Assembly: GCF_013372285.1 (NCBI RefSeq)
Contig: NZ_CP054301.1
Coordinates: forward strand, 1,722,001-1,786,000
Origin: Marinomonas primoryensis
GTDB taxonomy: Bacteria; Pseudomonadota; Gammaproteobacteria; Pseudomonadales; Marinomonadaceae
Direction of reading: 5' to 3'
Length of the DNA: 64,000 nt
Shown piece after piece: positions 38,373-46,331 of the stretch. Both the position numbers and the translations under genes were made by a program. The notes beneath the pieces are model-generated. The model worked only from the letters and a program-made list of their open reading frames with translations. It had not been told where the DNA came from and searched no databases. Every line of letters starts with the position of its first letter. The stretch's first letter is position 1.

Positions 38373-38452
38373 TTCATTTGCCTATGGTTGCTAGGATTAA
38401 TTGAAGCGGGGTTGATATTTAGATCTTAGATGTTAACTAGACAAAAGCTCTA

Positions 38453-38917
38453 TTAATCAGGGCCAAATCGTCCAGCATCTTCAACGATATCTTTTCGGTC
38501 TGTCATAAAGTCAGGGTCCGCTTTTATTCGGAACGGTTGATTCCACTTCCCGTACGTTTCTTGCGAGACTTTATGAGATCGAACAATAAAAGGCAGCTCT
38601 AATTCATTGAGTTGATCTATTAGAGCTTCAGCGAGCTCGTCATCCACATTGAGAAACAGTTCATCTGCGTGAGCTGTATGAAAATCTAGTCCTTCAAGTA
38701 ATTCAGCTTCACTTAGTCGATTGCGATTTACTTGGCTTTTCACCTGCTTAATCATAATACTGTTTCCTTCAGCACAGACCTCGATATGTAACCAACCATT
38801 TTTAGCAGCCAAATCACGAATCACACCAATTAATTCTGCTTGGGCCTTTAGACTCAGTGCTTCCTCCTCGTTCGCAGCCACCACTTCAAATATGTTTGAA
38901 AACTTTATTGAGGTCAT
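38453..38917 (-). CDS. Chimeric antitoxin-like protein
   Basis: A 154-residue protein. The first 40 residues (SNIFEVVAANEEEALSLKAQ, AELIGVIRDLAAKNGW) look like the N-terminus of Xre-type antitoxins, in which TQ and a HTH normally follow GW. Instead the sequence continues EVCAEGNSIMIKQVKSQ and LSEAELLEGLDFHTAHADEL, which resembles the tail of MazE-type antitoxins. The last 60 residues are unknown. It may be a recombined remnant or a real fusion. Transcribed towards the HigA-like gene, 80 bp away. Confidence 0.45.
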   Translation of the reverse strand: MTSIKFSNIFEVVAANEEEALSLKAQAELIGVIRDLAAKNGWLHIEVCAEGNSIMIKQVKSQVNRNRLSEAELLEGLDFHTAHADELFLNVDDELAEALIDQLNELELPFIVRSHKVSQETYGKWNQPFRIKADPDFMTDRKDIVEDAGRFGPD

Positions 38918-38957
38918 AATGTACTACCTTAAAATATCAACGATTGTCGGCATCTAG

Positions 38958-39860
38958 TGTAGCTGAGAATTTTCTGAGATTCAGGCGTTAGTCGAAAGTG
39001 AATTTTTTAATGTTTTTTGGTTTGCTGAGCTATTCTTTAAAGCTTAAGTAGTTTTGTAGCCAAAACGTAGATTTGGTGGAGCTGGTTCCAAGGCAACTTG
39101 CTATGTCAAAAATAACATGAAACGAATTAATGCTAGAAGTGATTCATGAGAAGCAAAGCAGTGTGATTGTTGCTGCGCCTCTAATAGGAAATTGCGAATT
39201 ATATAAAAAAATATAATTGCATATAATTGGAGTATTTGTAGAGTAATTAATCATTTTTTATGGATGGTATGCGCTTCTTTTTTTCAATATGAATTTAAAT
39301 ACTGAGGTGCTTCGTAAAAGAGATGTACCAAGGCCAAATTTTGCGATTTCTTCCGGATTCAACATGCTCAATAAATCTAGACCGTCTCTTCATACTTTAC
39401 TGCCATTAGTCGGCTAGGCGATGTGTTCCCGTTCCATCATGGCGTTAGCCGTATTTTATCAATTCACCACACCAAAGCCTGTAACTACAGTCGAATTAAA
39501 CTGAGCTTAAAAAATTTCTTGGACTAGTTGGAAGCCAAGGCTTGATCCGTTTTACCAAAAGAAAATGAACTTTCTAAAATCTTTTTTTTAAAAGTAGAAT
39601 GAAAGCTAGACATAAAAAATTATTGTTGTATTATTTGCGCCCGTTGAAGAGCGAAGCTCATTGTTTGTTGGTAAATAAAATGAGTAGGTAATGATACATT
39701 GTGACAACTTTTTTTAAAAAGTTGGAACTAAATGCTCATTAGTTACATTAGCTGAATCATTAAGAGCCAATAAAATTATCAACAAGTTATTGATTTTAAT
39801 GGTGATTAGGTTAGAATGCTCTGCAATGTAGGTTGAGGTAAGTTAAAGTTCTTTTGATTC
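38958..39860. other. 900-bp region without a recognisable gene
   Basis: The region upstream of the tRNA array is AT-rich with frequent stops in all frames. I see no conserved coding segment. It may contain decayed sequence and must hold the tRNA array promoter near its right end. Confidence 0.5.
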
Positions 39861-39917
39861 TTCGCCCTTACAAGGCGAATGTTGAATGTCGGGAGTTCGA
39901 ACCTTCCACACCCACCA
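39861..39917 (+). pseudogene. tRNA-Val 3' fragment
   Basis: The anticodon arm (CGCCCTTACAAGGCGAA), T-arm and CACCCACCA end of the tRNA-Val in this array are present. The acceptor 5' strand and D-arm are missing, and GTTGA is inserted after the anticodon arm. It cannot fold as a tRNA. Confidence 0.8.
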
Positions 39918-39967
39918 CTAACTAGACAGTGGGCTTGGTCAAACAAGCAAAAGAACTAGATCGTGTT

Positions 39968-40044
39968 GGAGTGGTAGTTCAGTTGGTTAGAATACCTGCC
40001 TGTCACGCAGGGGGTCGCGGGTTCGAGTCCCGTCCATTCCGCCA
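39968..40044 (+). tRNA. tRNA-Asp (GTC)
   Basis: 77 nt including encoded CCA: GGAGTGGTAGTTCAGTTGG start, anticodon GTC in CCTGTCACGC, T-loop TTCGAGT, end CATTCCGCCA. First complete unit of the array. Confidence 0.97.
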
Positions 40045-40101
40045 TTCATGTTACTTTAGAGTAATGTGGTCAATGGCAAAGAGTTAACGCTCTTTACAAG
40101 C

Positions 40102-40177
40102 GGGTGTGTAGCTCAGTTGGGAGAGCGTCGCCCTTACAAGGCGAATGTCGGGAGTTCGAACCTCTCCACACCCACCA
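40102..40177 (+). tRNA. tRNA-Val (TAC)
   Basis: 76 nt: GGGTGTGTAGCTCAGTTGGG start, anticodon TAC in CCTTACAAGG, T-loop TTCGAAC, end CACACCCACCA. Confidence 0.97.
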
Positions 40178-40229
40178 TTAACTAGACAGTGGGCTTGGTC
40201 AAACAAGCAAAAAAGAACTAGACTGTGTT

Positions 40230-40306
40230 GGAGTGGTAGTTCAGTTGGTTAGAATACCTGCCTGTCACGCAGGGGGTCGCGGGTTCGAGTCCCGTCCATT
40301 CCGCCA
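40230..40306 (+). tRNA. tRNA-Asp (GTC)
   Basis: Identical to the tRNA-Asp at 39968-40044, with the same repeated spacer upstream (ACTAGACAGTGGGCTTGGTC). Confidence 0.97.
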
Positions 40307-40364
40307 TTTCATGTTGCTTTTATAGTGATGTGCTCAATGGCAAAGCGTTACCGTTTTTACAAGC

Positions 40365-40440
40365 GGGTGTGTAGCTCAGTTGGGAGAGCGTCGCCCTTAC
40401 AAGGCGAATGTCGGGAGTTCGAACCTCTCCACACCCACCA
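40365..40440 (+). tRNA. tRNA-Val (TAC)
   Basis: Identical to the tRNA-Val at 40102-40177. Confidence 0.97.
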
Positions 40441-40490
40441 CTAACTAGACAGTGGGCTTGGTCAAACAAGCAAAAGAACTAGATCGTGTT

Positions 40491-40567
40491 GGAGTGGTAG
40501 TTCAGTTGGTTAGAATACCTGCCTGTCACGCAGGGGGTCGCGGGTTCGAGTCCCGTCCATTCCGCCA
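40491..40567 (+). tRNA. tRNA-Asp (GTC)
   Basis: Identical to the other tRNA-Asp genes of the array. Confidence 0.97.
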
Positions 40568-40623
40568 TTCATGTTACTTTTAGAGTAATGTGGTCAATGG
40601 CAAAGAGTTAACGCTTTACAAGC

Positions 40624-40683
40624 GGGTGTGTAGCTCAGTTGGGAGAGCGTCGCCCTTATAATGCGAATTCTTCACACCCACCA
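40624..40683 (+). pseudogene. tRNA-Val, deleted T-arm
   Basis: The 5' half matches tRNA-Val, but the anticodon arm is mutated (CCTTATAATG in place of CCTTACAAGG) and the T-arm is missing, leaving 60 bases. Not a functional tRNA. Confidence 0.85.
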
Positions 40684-40733
40684 CTAACTAGTCAGTGGGC
40701 TTGGTCAAACAAGCAAAAGAACTAGATCGTGTT

Positions 40734-40810
40734 GGAGTGGTAGTTCAGTTGGTTAGAATACCTGCCTGTCACGCAGGGGGTCGCGGGTTCGAGTCCCGTC
40801 CATTCCGCCA
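40734..40810 (+). tRNA. tRNA-Asp (GTC)
   Basis: Identical to the other tRNA-Asp genes of the array. Confidence 0.97.
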
Positions 40811-40867
40811 TTTCATGTTGCTTTTACAGTGATGTGGTCAATGGCAAAGAGTTAACGCTTTACAAGC

Positions 40868-40943
40868 GGGTGTGTAGCTCAGTTGGGAGAGCGTCGCCCT
40901 TACAAGGCGAATGTCGGGAGTTCGAACCTCTCCACACCCACCA
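40868..40943 (+). tRNA. tRNA-Val (TAC)
   Basis: Identical to the other intact tRNA-Val genes; last unit of the array. Confidence 0.97.
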
Positions 40944-41293
40944 CTCATATGTTTGATTTTTTCATATGAAATTCCTCTAGTAAACCTTGATGCATATGAC
41001 TGTCCTAGTCATTATTTATTTCCTTTTCTCAATTGTAATGTTGAATTATTCTCAGTCTCTTAATTTATCATGTGGCGAATTTGTGACCATCTTGAATATT
41101 CCATTTTTTATCCATTTATTAAAATTTCTTCAGACACTCGTATTTCTTCATTTTTTGACCTTCGGTCGATTTAGTTAATAGGCTAAACTCGATATTTTTT
41201 GTCACAAATTTTCTGTGACCAGATTTGTTGCCAAGTGACTTTAATGTATCTAAAGTGTATTTTACTTTATCTGCATAACTAACTGACTTGGTA
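40944..41293. other. Intergenic region after the tRNA array
   Basis: AT-rich, with no convincing gene; the 63-codon plus-strand frame at 40987 is hydrophobic by base composition and has no ribosome binding site. No clear terminator hairpin was found directly after the last tRNA. Confidence 0.45.
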
Positions 41294-41306
41294 TGGACCC
41301 TGTTTC

Positions 41307-41930
41307 CTAGGCAGTTTCTAGCTCCGTAGAATATCGCTTCTCATATTGCAGTGGCGATAATTCATTATTTGATCCATGATGACGCTTTGGATTATAGAAA
41401 CACTCGATGTAATCAAAAATTTCTGAACGAGCATCACTTCTTGTTTAATAGGTCCGATTCCGAACTCTTTCTTTTTTTAATAACGAGAAAAAGCTTTCCG
41501 CAACAGCGTTATCATGGCGGTTACCAAGACGACTCATACTGGCTTCCAGATTATTATCTTTTAAAAAGGTTTGCCAATCTTTCGAGGTATATTGAGTGCC
41601 TTGATCTGAGTGTACCAGTACTCTTTTTGTGGGGCGTCGTCGCCAAATAGCCATGAGTAAAGCATCAATATCTGATCCTGCTGTCGCCCTTGATTTCATC
41701 GACCACCCTACGATCAATCTAGAAAATAGATCAACAACGACGGTCACGTAAAGCCAGCCTTCTCCTGTTAGGCCTTTGGTGATGTTGCTGTAGCCGTAAA
41801 CACAACCACTCCCAAGCCAGTGTGCTTTAATGGCGATGGCAAGTTCGTCATCTTCTTGTTCTCGTCGACTTTTTGGACAACTTAACCAAGCATAAAAACC
41901 GCTCCTATGGACTTGCAGTGTTCGACACAA
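41307..41930 (-). pseudogene. IS3-family transposase OrfB, deleted and frameshifted
   Basis: CRTLQVHRSGFYAWLSCPKS begins a normal OrfB, but YGYSNITKGL is joined directly to EGWLYVTVVVDLFSRLIVGW, so the segment with the first catalytic Asp is gone. The later D (VLVHSDQGTQYTS) and E (AVAESFFSLLKKE) remain. A one-base shift near 41455 separates the last 50 codons (YIECFYNPKRHHGSNNELSP). Inactive. Confidence 0.88.
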
Positions 41931-41962
41931 GACAACAATAGAATAGTCGTGGAGCCGTGATT

Positions 41963-42256
41963 TTATGAACGTGTACTTTTCTTTGACTCCCCGGCAAAGT
42001 ACACGGCGGCCTCCTTTAGAATGTCCCTCTCTTCGGTCACCCGTTTAAGTTCAGCTTTGAGTCGCTGGATCTCTGACAGAGCTGAATCTTCCGCTTTTCT
42101 GCTCGCTCCAAGCTTGCTGTATCGGGCAATCCAATCATGCATACTTTTGTAACTAACGCCAAGTCGCTCAGCCACTTCTGCAATCTTATAGCCCCGCTCA
42201 GTGACTTGTTTAACGGCTTCAATTTTGAACTCATCGGTATAACGTTTTCCACTCAT
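41963..42256 (-). CDS. IS3-family OrfA
   Basis: About 97 residues from the Met at 42256 (MSGKRYTDEFKIEAVKQVTE), which the fragment at 34010 also uses; the frame opens four codons earlier. It is a HTH_Tnp_1 protein: KIAEVAERLGVSYKSMHDWI, then a leucine-zipper tail (RLKAELKRVTEERDILKEAA). Intact, but its partner OrfB is dead. Confidence 0.88.
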   Translation of the reverse strand: MSGKRYTDEFKIEAVKQVTERGYKIAEVAERLGVSYKSMHDWIARYSKLGASRKAEDSALSEIQRLKAELKRVTEERDILKEAAVYFAGESKKSTRS

Positions 42257-42316
42257 AATGCACCTCATTTTTACCTATTATTATATAGCTATGAGATGTC
42301 TATTAAAGTGGGTCCA

Positions 42317-42491
42317 AACCACTTCGACCTATTTGCATTAGCAGGTCATCTTCAAAATAATCTCGTAATCTGGATAGAGAATTACTCAGAGCTGAAGGAC
42401 TAATGTTGAGCTGTTCTGCACCTTTAGTGATGCTTTGTTCGGTGAGCGGAGTATCCAATGTTACCAATAGATTGAGGTTCTTAAACCGTAC
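42317..42491 (-). pseudogene. LysR regulator relic (duplicate of 45072-45989)
   Basis: On the minus strand the first 55 codons of the nearby lysR gene recur in one frame: RFKNLNLLVTLDTPLTEQSI, TKGAEQLNISPSALSNSLSR, LRDYFEDDLLMQIGR. The gene is cut by the IS3 element and the start codon has become GTA. It shows that the lysR/promoter segment was once duplicated here. Confidence 0.88.
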
Positions 42492-42525
42492 AAATATTAT
42501 TATTAGTTTTCTGTTTTTTCGATCT

Positions 42526-42540
42526 TTCGATCTTATCGAA
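42526..42540. promoter_or_regulatory. Palindrome TTCGA-N5-TCGAA, copy 1
   Basis: TTCGATCTTATCGAA lies upstream of the relic lysR start. The same palindrome occurs at 46023-46037 and 46221-46235 next to the intact lysR. Spacing and symmetry fit a LysR-type (T-N11-A) operator. Confidence 0.6.
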
Positions 42541-42626
42541 TGGTTGATTCTGTTTAAAGGTTTTTTCTGAAAGGTCGCAGTGATTTATATTTAACGTATG
42601 AAAATAAGACTGAAGAGGAATAACAA

Positions 42627-42661
42627 ATGAAAACAATCAACTGAACGCCATTTTGCTGAAA
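42627..42661 (+). pseudogene. Relic start of a DUF1302 gene
   Basis: MKTIN, a stop, then TPFC corresponds base for base to the start of the DUF1302 gene at 46332 (MKIINSTPFRLK), and the 90 bp before it match the promoter region there. A TGA at 42642 and lack of continuation show that it is dead. This gives the extent of the duplicated segment. Confidence 0.7.
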
Positions 42662-42858
42662 TTAATTTATTAATGCATAAGCTCAGCTTACGAATTTGAT
42701 TTTGAAGAAAGTCCAGTTTAATTATTGAGTAAGTATGCATAATACTTTTAGTTATTTCATAAGCTTAAACAGTTTTGTATTTGAATATAATGCTGAAGTC
42801 GAAAAAGTGGACGATGTAAATTAGATCTCCACAGTCTAATAAACATCTAAAAAATTAT

Positions 42859-42900
42859 GGATCAGTAGGCCTCAACTCCGCCCCGCTAAAAAACTGATCC
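42859..42900. promoter_or_regulatory. 8-bp inverted repeat in the hydrolase leader
   Basis: GGATCAGT at 42859-42866 and ACTGATCC at 42893-42900 enclose a 26-base loop, 31 bp before the hydrolase ATG. AGAGG sits close to the start. It could be an operator or leader hairpin. Confidence 0.35.
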
Positions 42901-42931
42901 AGAACTATAATAACAATTAGAGGTATAACAT

Positions 42932-44092
42932 ATGGCGTTATTTGAATATTTTCCAAATTATGTATGGAACTTATCTGTTTCTATTGCAGTAGAAAGCGGA
43001 GCTAGAATTGGCGAAATCATCGATATGTGTAAACCACTGCGCGAAGCCGCAGAGAATGGTGATGACGCAGGCACTGACGAGTTTCTACTGCAGTGGGTGA
43101 AAATGGCTGACAAACTTATTGGTCTAGCCGATGAAGATGAGGCGGCAGGTTGCTATTTTTCTGCGGGTAGTAAATTAAAAAGAGCCGCTCTGTATCTCAT
43201 GGTTGCTGAAAGAATGCAGGGGCAAGGCCACCCCAATCGCATGGCAACATGGAACAAGGCGCAGTCTACTTTTCGAAAAAGTATTCTACTTAGTCAGGAT
43301 AATTGCGAATACGTAGAGGTTCCGCTGGGAAATGGCGGCACGATGCCAGCTTTGTATGTTCGAGCTCCTGGAGACGGACCTCACCCTACCGTGGTTTATT
43401 GTAACGGTTTGGATAGCTGTAAAGAGATGCTGTATTGGTCAAACCTACCGCAAGCATTGGCTAAACGAGGTATATCAACTCTTTGTGTTGATCAGCCAGG
43501 TACTGGTGAAACCTTGCGTACGTATGGGCTGCCTGCTGTGGCTAATAGCGAAGTCTGGGCGTCGAAGGCAATTGATTGGTTAGAACAGAAAAATGATGTT
43601 GATACAGCTCGTATTGGCATGACGGGTATATCCCTAGGTGGTCATTTTGCGCCGCGAGCTGTTGCTTTCGAACCTAGATTTGCTGCGGGTGCAGTGTGGG
43701 GAGCTAACCACAACTGGGCAGAAGTACAGCAAAAACGTCTAAAGCGCGAGGGTGAAAATCCTGTTCCGCATTACTGGGCACATGTTATGTGGGTATTTGG
43801 CGCGACGAATATGGAAGATTTTTTTGCCAAAGCGGAAGGTATGACTCTGAATGGCGTTATGGAAAAAATAAAGGTTCCTTTCCTAGTTACCCATGGTGAA
43901 AAAGATCGCCAGATCAACCTTGATTACGCTTATCAAAGTTACGACCAGCTCGTCAATTCACCAAATCGTGAATTTAAAATTTTTACTGAGCGTGAAGGCG
44001 GCGTCGAGCATGTTGGCGCAGATAATATGAGTTTTGGCTGCGATTATATTGCAGATTGGTTCGCTAAAACATTGGGTGGAAAAAAGGGGTAA
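42932..44092 (+). CDS. Alpha/beta hydrolase (C-C bond hydrolase type), copy 1
   Basis: A 386-residue alpha/beta hydrolase with an N-terminal helical lid region (1-120). The nucleophile Ser234 lies in TGISLGGHFAP, the acid Asp in VTHGEKDRQINLDYAYQ and the His in GGVEHVGADN. It resembles the FrsA/2,6-dihydroxypseudooxynicotine hydrolase group, which break C-C bonds next to carbonyl groups; the substrate here is not known. It is about half identical by eye to the gene at 49490-50647. It forms a two-gene unit with the cyclase gene 8 bp downstream. Confidence 0.85.
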   Translation: MALFEYFPNYVWNLSVSIAVESGARIGEIIDMCKPLREAAENGDDAGTDEFLLQWVKMADKLIGLADEDEAAGCYFSAGSKLKRAALYLMVAERMQGQGHPNRMATWNKAQSTFRKSILLSQDNCEYVEVPLGNGGTMPALYVRAPGDGPHPTVVYCNGLDSCKEMLYWSNLPQALAKRGISTLCVDQPGTGETLRTYGLPAVANSEVWASKAIDWLEQKNDVDTARIGMTGISLGGHFAPRAVAFEPRFAAGAVWGANHNWAEVQQKRLKREGENPVPHYWAHVMWVFGATNMEDFFAKAEGMTLNGVMEKIKVPFLVTHGEKDRQINLDYAYQSYDQLVNSPNREFKIFTEREGGVEHVGADNMSFGCDYIADWFAKTLGGKKG

Positions 44093-44099
44093 GAGAGCT

Positions 44100-44879
44100 A
44101 TGTCACGTCAATTTATTGATCTATCTATTTATCTTGAAAACGATGTTATTACTGATCCACCGTTTATGCGCCCAGAGATCACATATCAGACGCACGCGGA
44201 AACAGTTCCTGAAGCGAATCACTTTTTTCCTGGTGTGGCGGCAGATGAGTTTCCTGGTGGTCACGGGTTTGCTGCTGCCGAAACAGTGAAGCTCACGACA
44301 CATAATGGCACACATTTGGATGCTCCATGGCACTTTCATCCTACAATGAACAACGGTGAAAGGGCGATTACCATTGATGAAGTACCATTGGATTGGTGCT
44401 TTCGTCCTGGAGTAAAACTGGATTTTCGTCATTTTGAAAACGGTTATGTAGTAACCGCTGCTGATGTCGAGGCGGAACTGAAGCGCATTGGATATGAGCT
44501 GCAACCTATGGACATCGTATTGATCAATACTGCAGCAGGAAGTGCAGTAGGAGATCCCGATTTTTGTAATATCGGTTGTGGCATGGGCTATGAAGCCACT
44601 ATGTATTTATTAGAGCGCGGTGTACGAGTCACTGGTACTGATGCTTGGTCTTGGGATGCACCTTTTAGCCATACGGCTAAACGAGTTGCGGAAACCGGTG
44701 ATAACTCTCTTATCTGGGAAGGGCACAAAGCTGGTAGAGACATAGGCTATTGTCATTTGGAAAAACTGCATAACCTCGAAGCTTTGCCTGCTTTTGGTTA
44801 TACCGTATCCTGTTTTCCTCATAAAGTGCGTGGTGGTTCCGCTGGCTGGACTCGCGCTGTTGCTATTATTGATAACTGA
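44100..44879 (+). CDS. Cyclase-family metal-dependent hydrolase
   Basis: A protein of 259 residues from the ATG at 44100 (AGAGAG upstream), so it begins just after the hydrolase stop. It has the cyclase/kynurenine formamidase motif H-x-G-T-H-x-D (THNGTHLDAPWHFHP), which binds the catalytic metal. The enzyme should hydrolyse an amide, lactone or ester ring. The pairing with an alpha/beta hydrolase suggests consecutive hydrolytic steps. It is full length. Confidence 0.88.
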   Translation: MSRQFIDLSIYLENDVITDPPFMRPEITYQTHAETVPEANHFFPGVAADEFPGGHGFAAAETVKLTTHNGTHLDAPWHFHPTMNNGERAITIDEVPLDWCFRPGVKLDFRHFENGYVVTAADVEAELKRIGYELQPMDIVLINTAAGSAVGDPDFCNIGCGMGYEATMYLLERGVRVTGTDAWSWDAPFSHTAKRVAETGDNSLIWEGHKAGRDIGYCHLEKLHNLEALPAFGYTVSCFPHKVRGGSAGWTRAVAIIDN

Positions 44880-44938
44880 GTGAACGGTTTGAGATTATGG
44901 CATTTATCATGAATAAAACTATGAAAAGTATCTAATAG

Positions 44939-44980
44939 TCTAGATAGGGAGCAAAACGCATGTTTTACTCCCTATCTAGA
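44939..44980. terminator. Bidirectional terminator
   Basis: TCTAGATAGGGAG at 44939-44951 and its exact complement at 44968-44980 make a 13-bp stem, with further AAAAC/GTTTT pairing inside. It lies between the convergent cyclase and lysR genes. Confidence 0.85.
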
Positions 44981-45071
44981 ATAAAATGAAACGCACTGCT
45001 GTTTAGTACTCTATGCGAATAGTGAATAGAACCTTTCTAAAGACGAACTCTTTCGAATGGCAGAGCTTCGT

Positions 45072-45989
45072 TTATTCTACATCCATGTTGATCGCCGCTT
45101 CTTTTAATGTATTTCGTAACCAAATAAGCCCTTCATCATTATTTCTGTACTGATGCCACTGTACGCATTGCTTCATTGGCGGAATATCAAAAGGCAAAGG
45201 CAGTATTTTGAGTGGCCATACTTTGGCCATTTTTGTCGCTAATCTCGCGTGGATAGTAGCGATATTTTCTGAACCTATCACCAAGGCTGGTAGAGAAGCA
45301 AAGCTGAAGGTAGTGGCGATTACGTGTCGTTTAATACCGTATTTTTGTGCGAATAAGGTACCAAAAAAATCTTTTTTGGTTGCCTCTGGTCGCATTAGGA
45401 CGTGGCCTGCTGCTGCGTATTTTTCTGCAGTCAATTCTCCTGACGCAATCTTGCTGTGCTTCCAGACGACACAGACAAATTCTTCTTCATAGAGTATGTC
45501 GCAGGGATGTTCAGTAGACATAAAGTCGGATGGAATGATAAGTAAATCGGCTTTGCCTTGTTCGAGTTGCTCATGTGGGTTGTTTGCTACTTGAGCTAAG
45601 AGCTGAAAGCGAGCTGTACTTTTTTGTTTACCTACTATTTCTAACGCATGAGGCACAAGTACTGTTTGTGTGTAATCTGAGCAGAAAATGCTAAAGATCC
45701 GATCCGTTGTTTGAGGCTCAAAACTAGGTTGTACAAGAATTGTGCTTTCGATGTTGTTTAAGGCGTTACGAACACTGACTTTTAGGCTTTCTCCTAAGGG
45801 AGTAATGACCATTCTTCGACCAATTTGTGTTAGCAGGTCATCTTCAAAATAATCTCGTAATCTGGACAAGGAGTTACTTAAGGCTGAGGGACTCATGTTG
45901 AGCTTTTCTGCGCCTTTGGTGATGCTTTGTTCGGTGAGTAGAGTGTCTAATGCTACCAATAGATTGAGGTCGAGTTTTTTAAATCGCAT
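45072..45989 (-). CDS. LysR-family regulator of the catabolic cluster
   Basis: A regulator of about 305 residues from the Met at 45989 (MRFKKLDLNLLVALDTLLTE), with GAGAA upstream; the frame opens four codons earlier. The HTH reads SITKGAEKLNMSPSALSNSL, followed by the effector-binding domain. NodD/PcpR-like members respond to aromatic compounds. It is divergent from the DUF1302 gene, and TTCGA-N5-TCGAA palindromes lie in the shared promoter region, so it very likely controls both directions. A relic of its first 55 codons is at 42317-42491. Confidence 0.92.
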   Translation of the reverse strand: MRFKKLDLNLLVALDTLLTEQSITKGAEKLNMSPSALSNSLSRLRDYFEDDLLTQIGRRMVITPLGESLKVSVRNALNNIESTILVQPSFEPQTTDRIFSIFCSDYTQTVLVPHALEIVGKQKSTARFQLLAQVANNPHEQLEQGKADLLIIPSDFMSTEHPCDILYEEEFVCVVWKHSKIASGELTAEKYAAAGHVLMRPEATKKDFFGTLFAQKYGIKRHVIATTFSFASLPALVIGSENIATIHARLATKMAKVWPLKILPLPFDIPPMKQCVQWHQYRNNDEGLIWLRNTLKEAAINMDVE

Positions 45990-46022
45990 AGATATTCTCA
46001 TGATTTCTTGTTTTTATGATCT

Positions 46023-46037
46023 TTCGATCATATCGAA
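46023..46037. promoter_or_regulatory. Palindrome TTCGA-N5-TCGAA, copy 2
   Basis: TTCGATCATATCGAA lies 33 bp upstream of the lysR start. This position suits autoregulation. Same as the copies at 42526 and 46221. Confidence 0.65.
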
Positions 46038-46216
46038 TGGTTTTATCTAATAGAAGGTTTTTTTCGAATGGTTGTGGTGGTTTGCACTAGATTCATTTTT
46101 CACGTGAAAATTAAATTCGTAGTTCGAGTAGATAAATGAAAATAATCAACCGTCTTTGATTACACATTTATGTTGAATTTCTTTAATGATGTTTTTATTG
46201 GTTATTGTCTTCTTGA

Positions 46217-46239
46217 TCATTCGATGGCGTCGAATGATT
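46217..46239. promoter_or_regulatory. Extended palindrome, copy 3 (9-bp arms)
   Basis: ATCATTCGA-TGGCG-TCGAATGAT is a perfect 9-bp inverted repeat, with the TTCGA-N5-TCGAA core at 46221-46235. It lies about 90 bp upstream of the DUF1302 gene, the expected place for an activating LysR site. Confidence 0.7.
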
Positions 46240-46331
46240 GATTCTGTTTAAAGGATTTTTCCGAAAGGTTATGGTGATTTACATTTAGCTTGTTCTTAAA
46301 ACATAAAAATAAAATTTGAGAGGAAGAACAA

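Larger units (their letters stand above)
41294..42316 (-). mobile_element. IS3-family element, internally deleted
   Basis: The ends are TGGACCCTGTTT (41294) and, as complement, TGGACCCACTTT (42316), typical IS3-family TGGACC ends. It is about 200 bp shorter than a normal IS3 element because orfB has lost an internal segment. It lies within a relic lysR duplicate. No target duplication was detected. Confidence 0.85.

Noticed and set aside
39840..40943. Possible CRISPR array because of evenly spaced repeats
   Set aside because: The repeats are complete tRNA-Asp and tRNA-Val genes with conserved spacers; units are about 260 bp and spacers are not unique.
40987..41178. 63-codon hydrophobic ORF after the tRNA array
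   Set aside because: AT-rich composition alone gives many Leu, Ile and Phe codons; no ribosome binding site and no recognisable motif.
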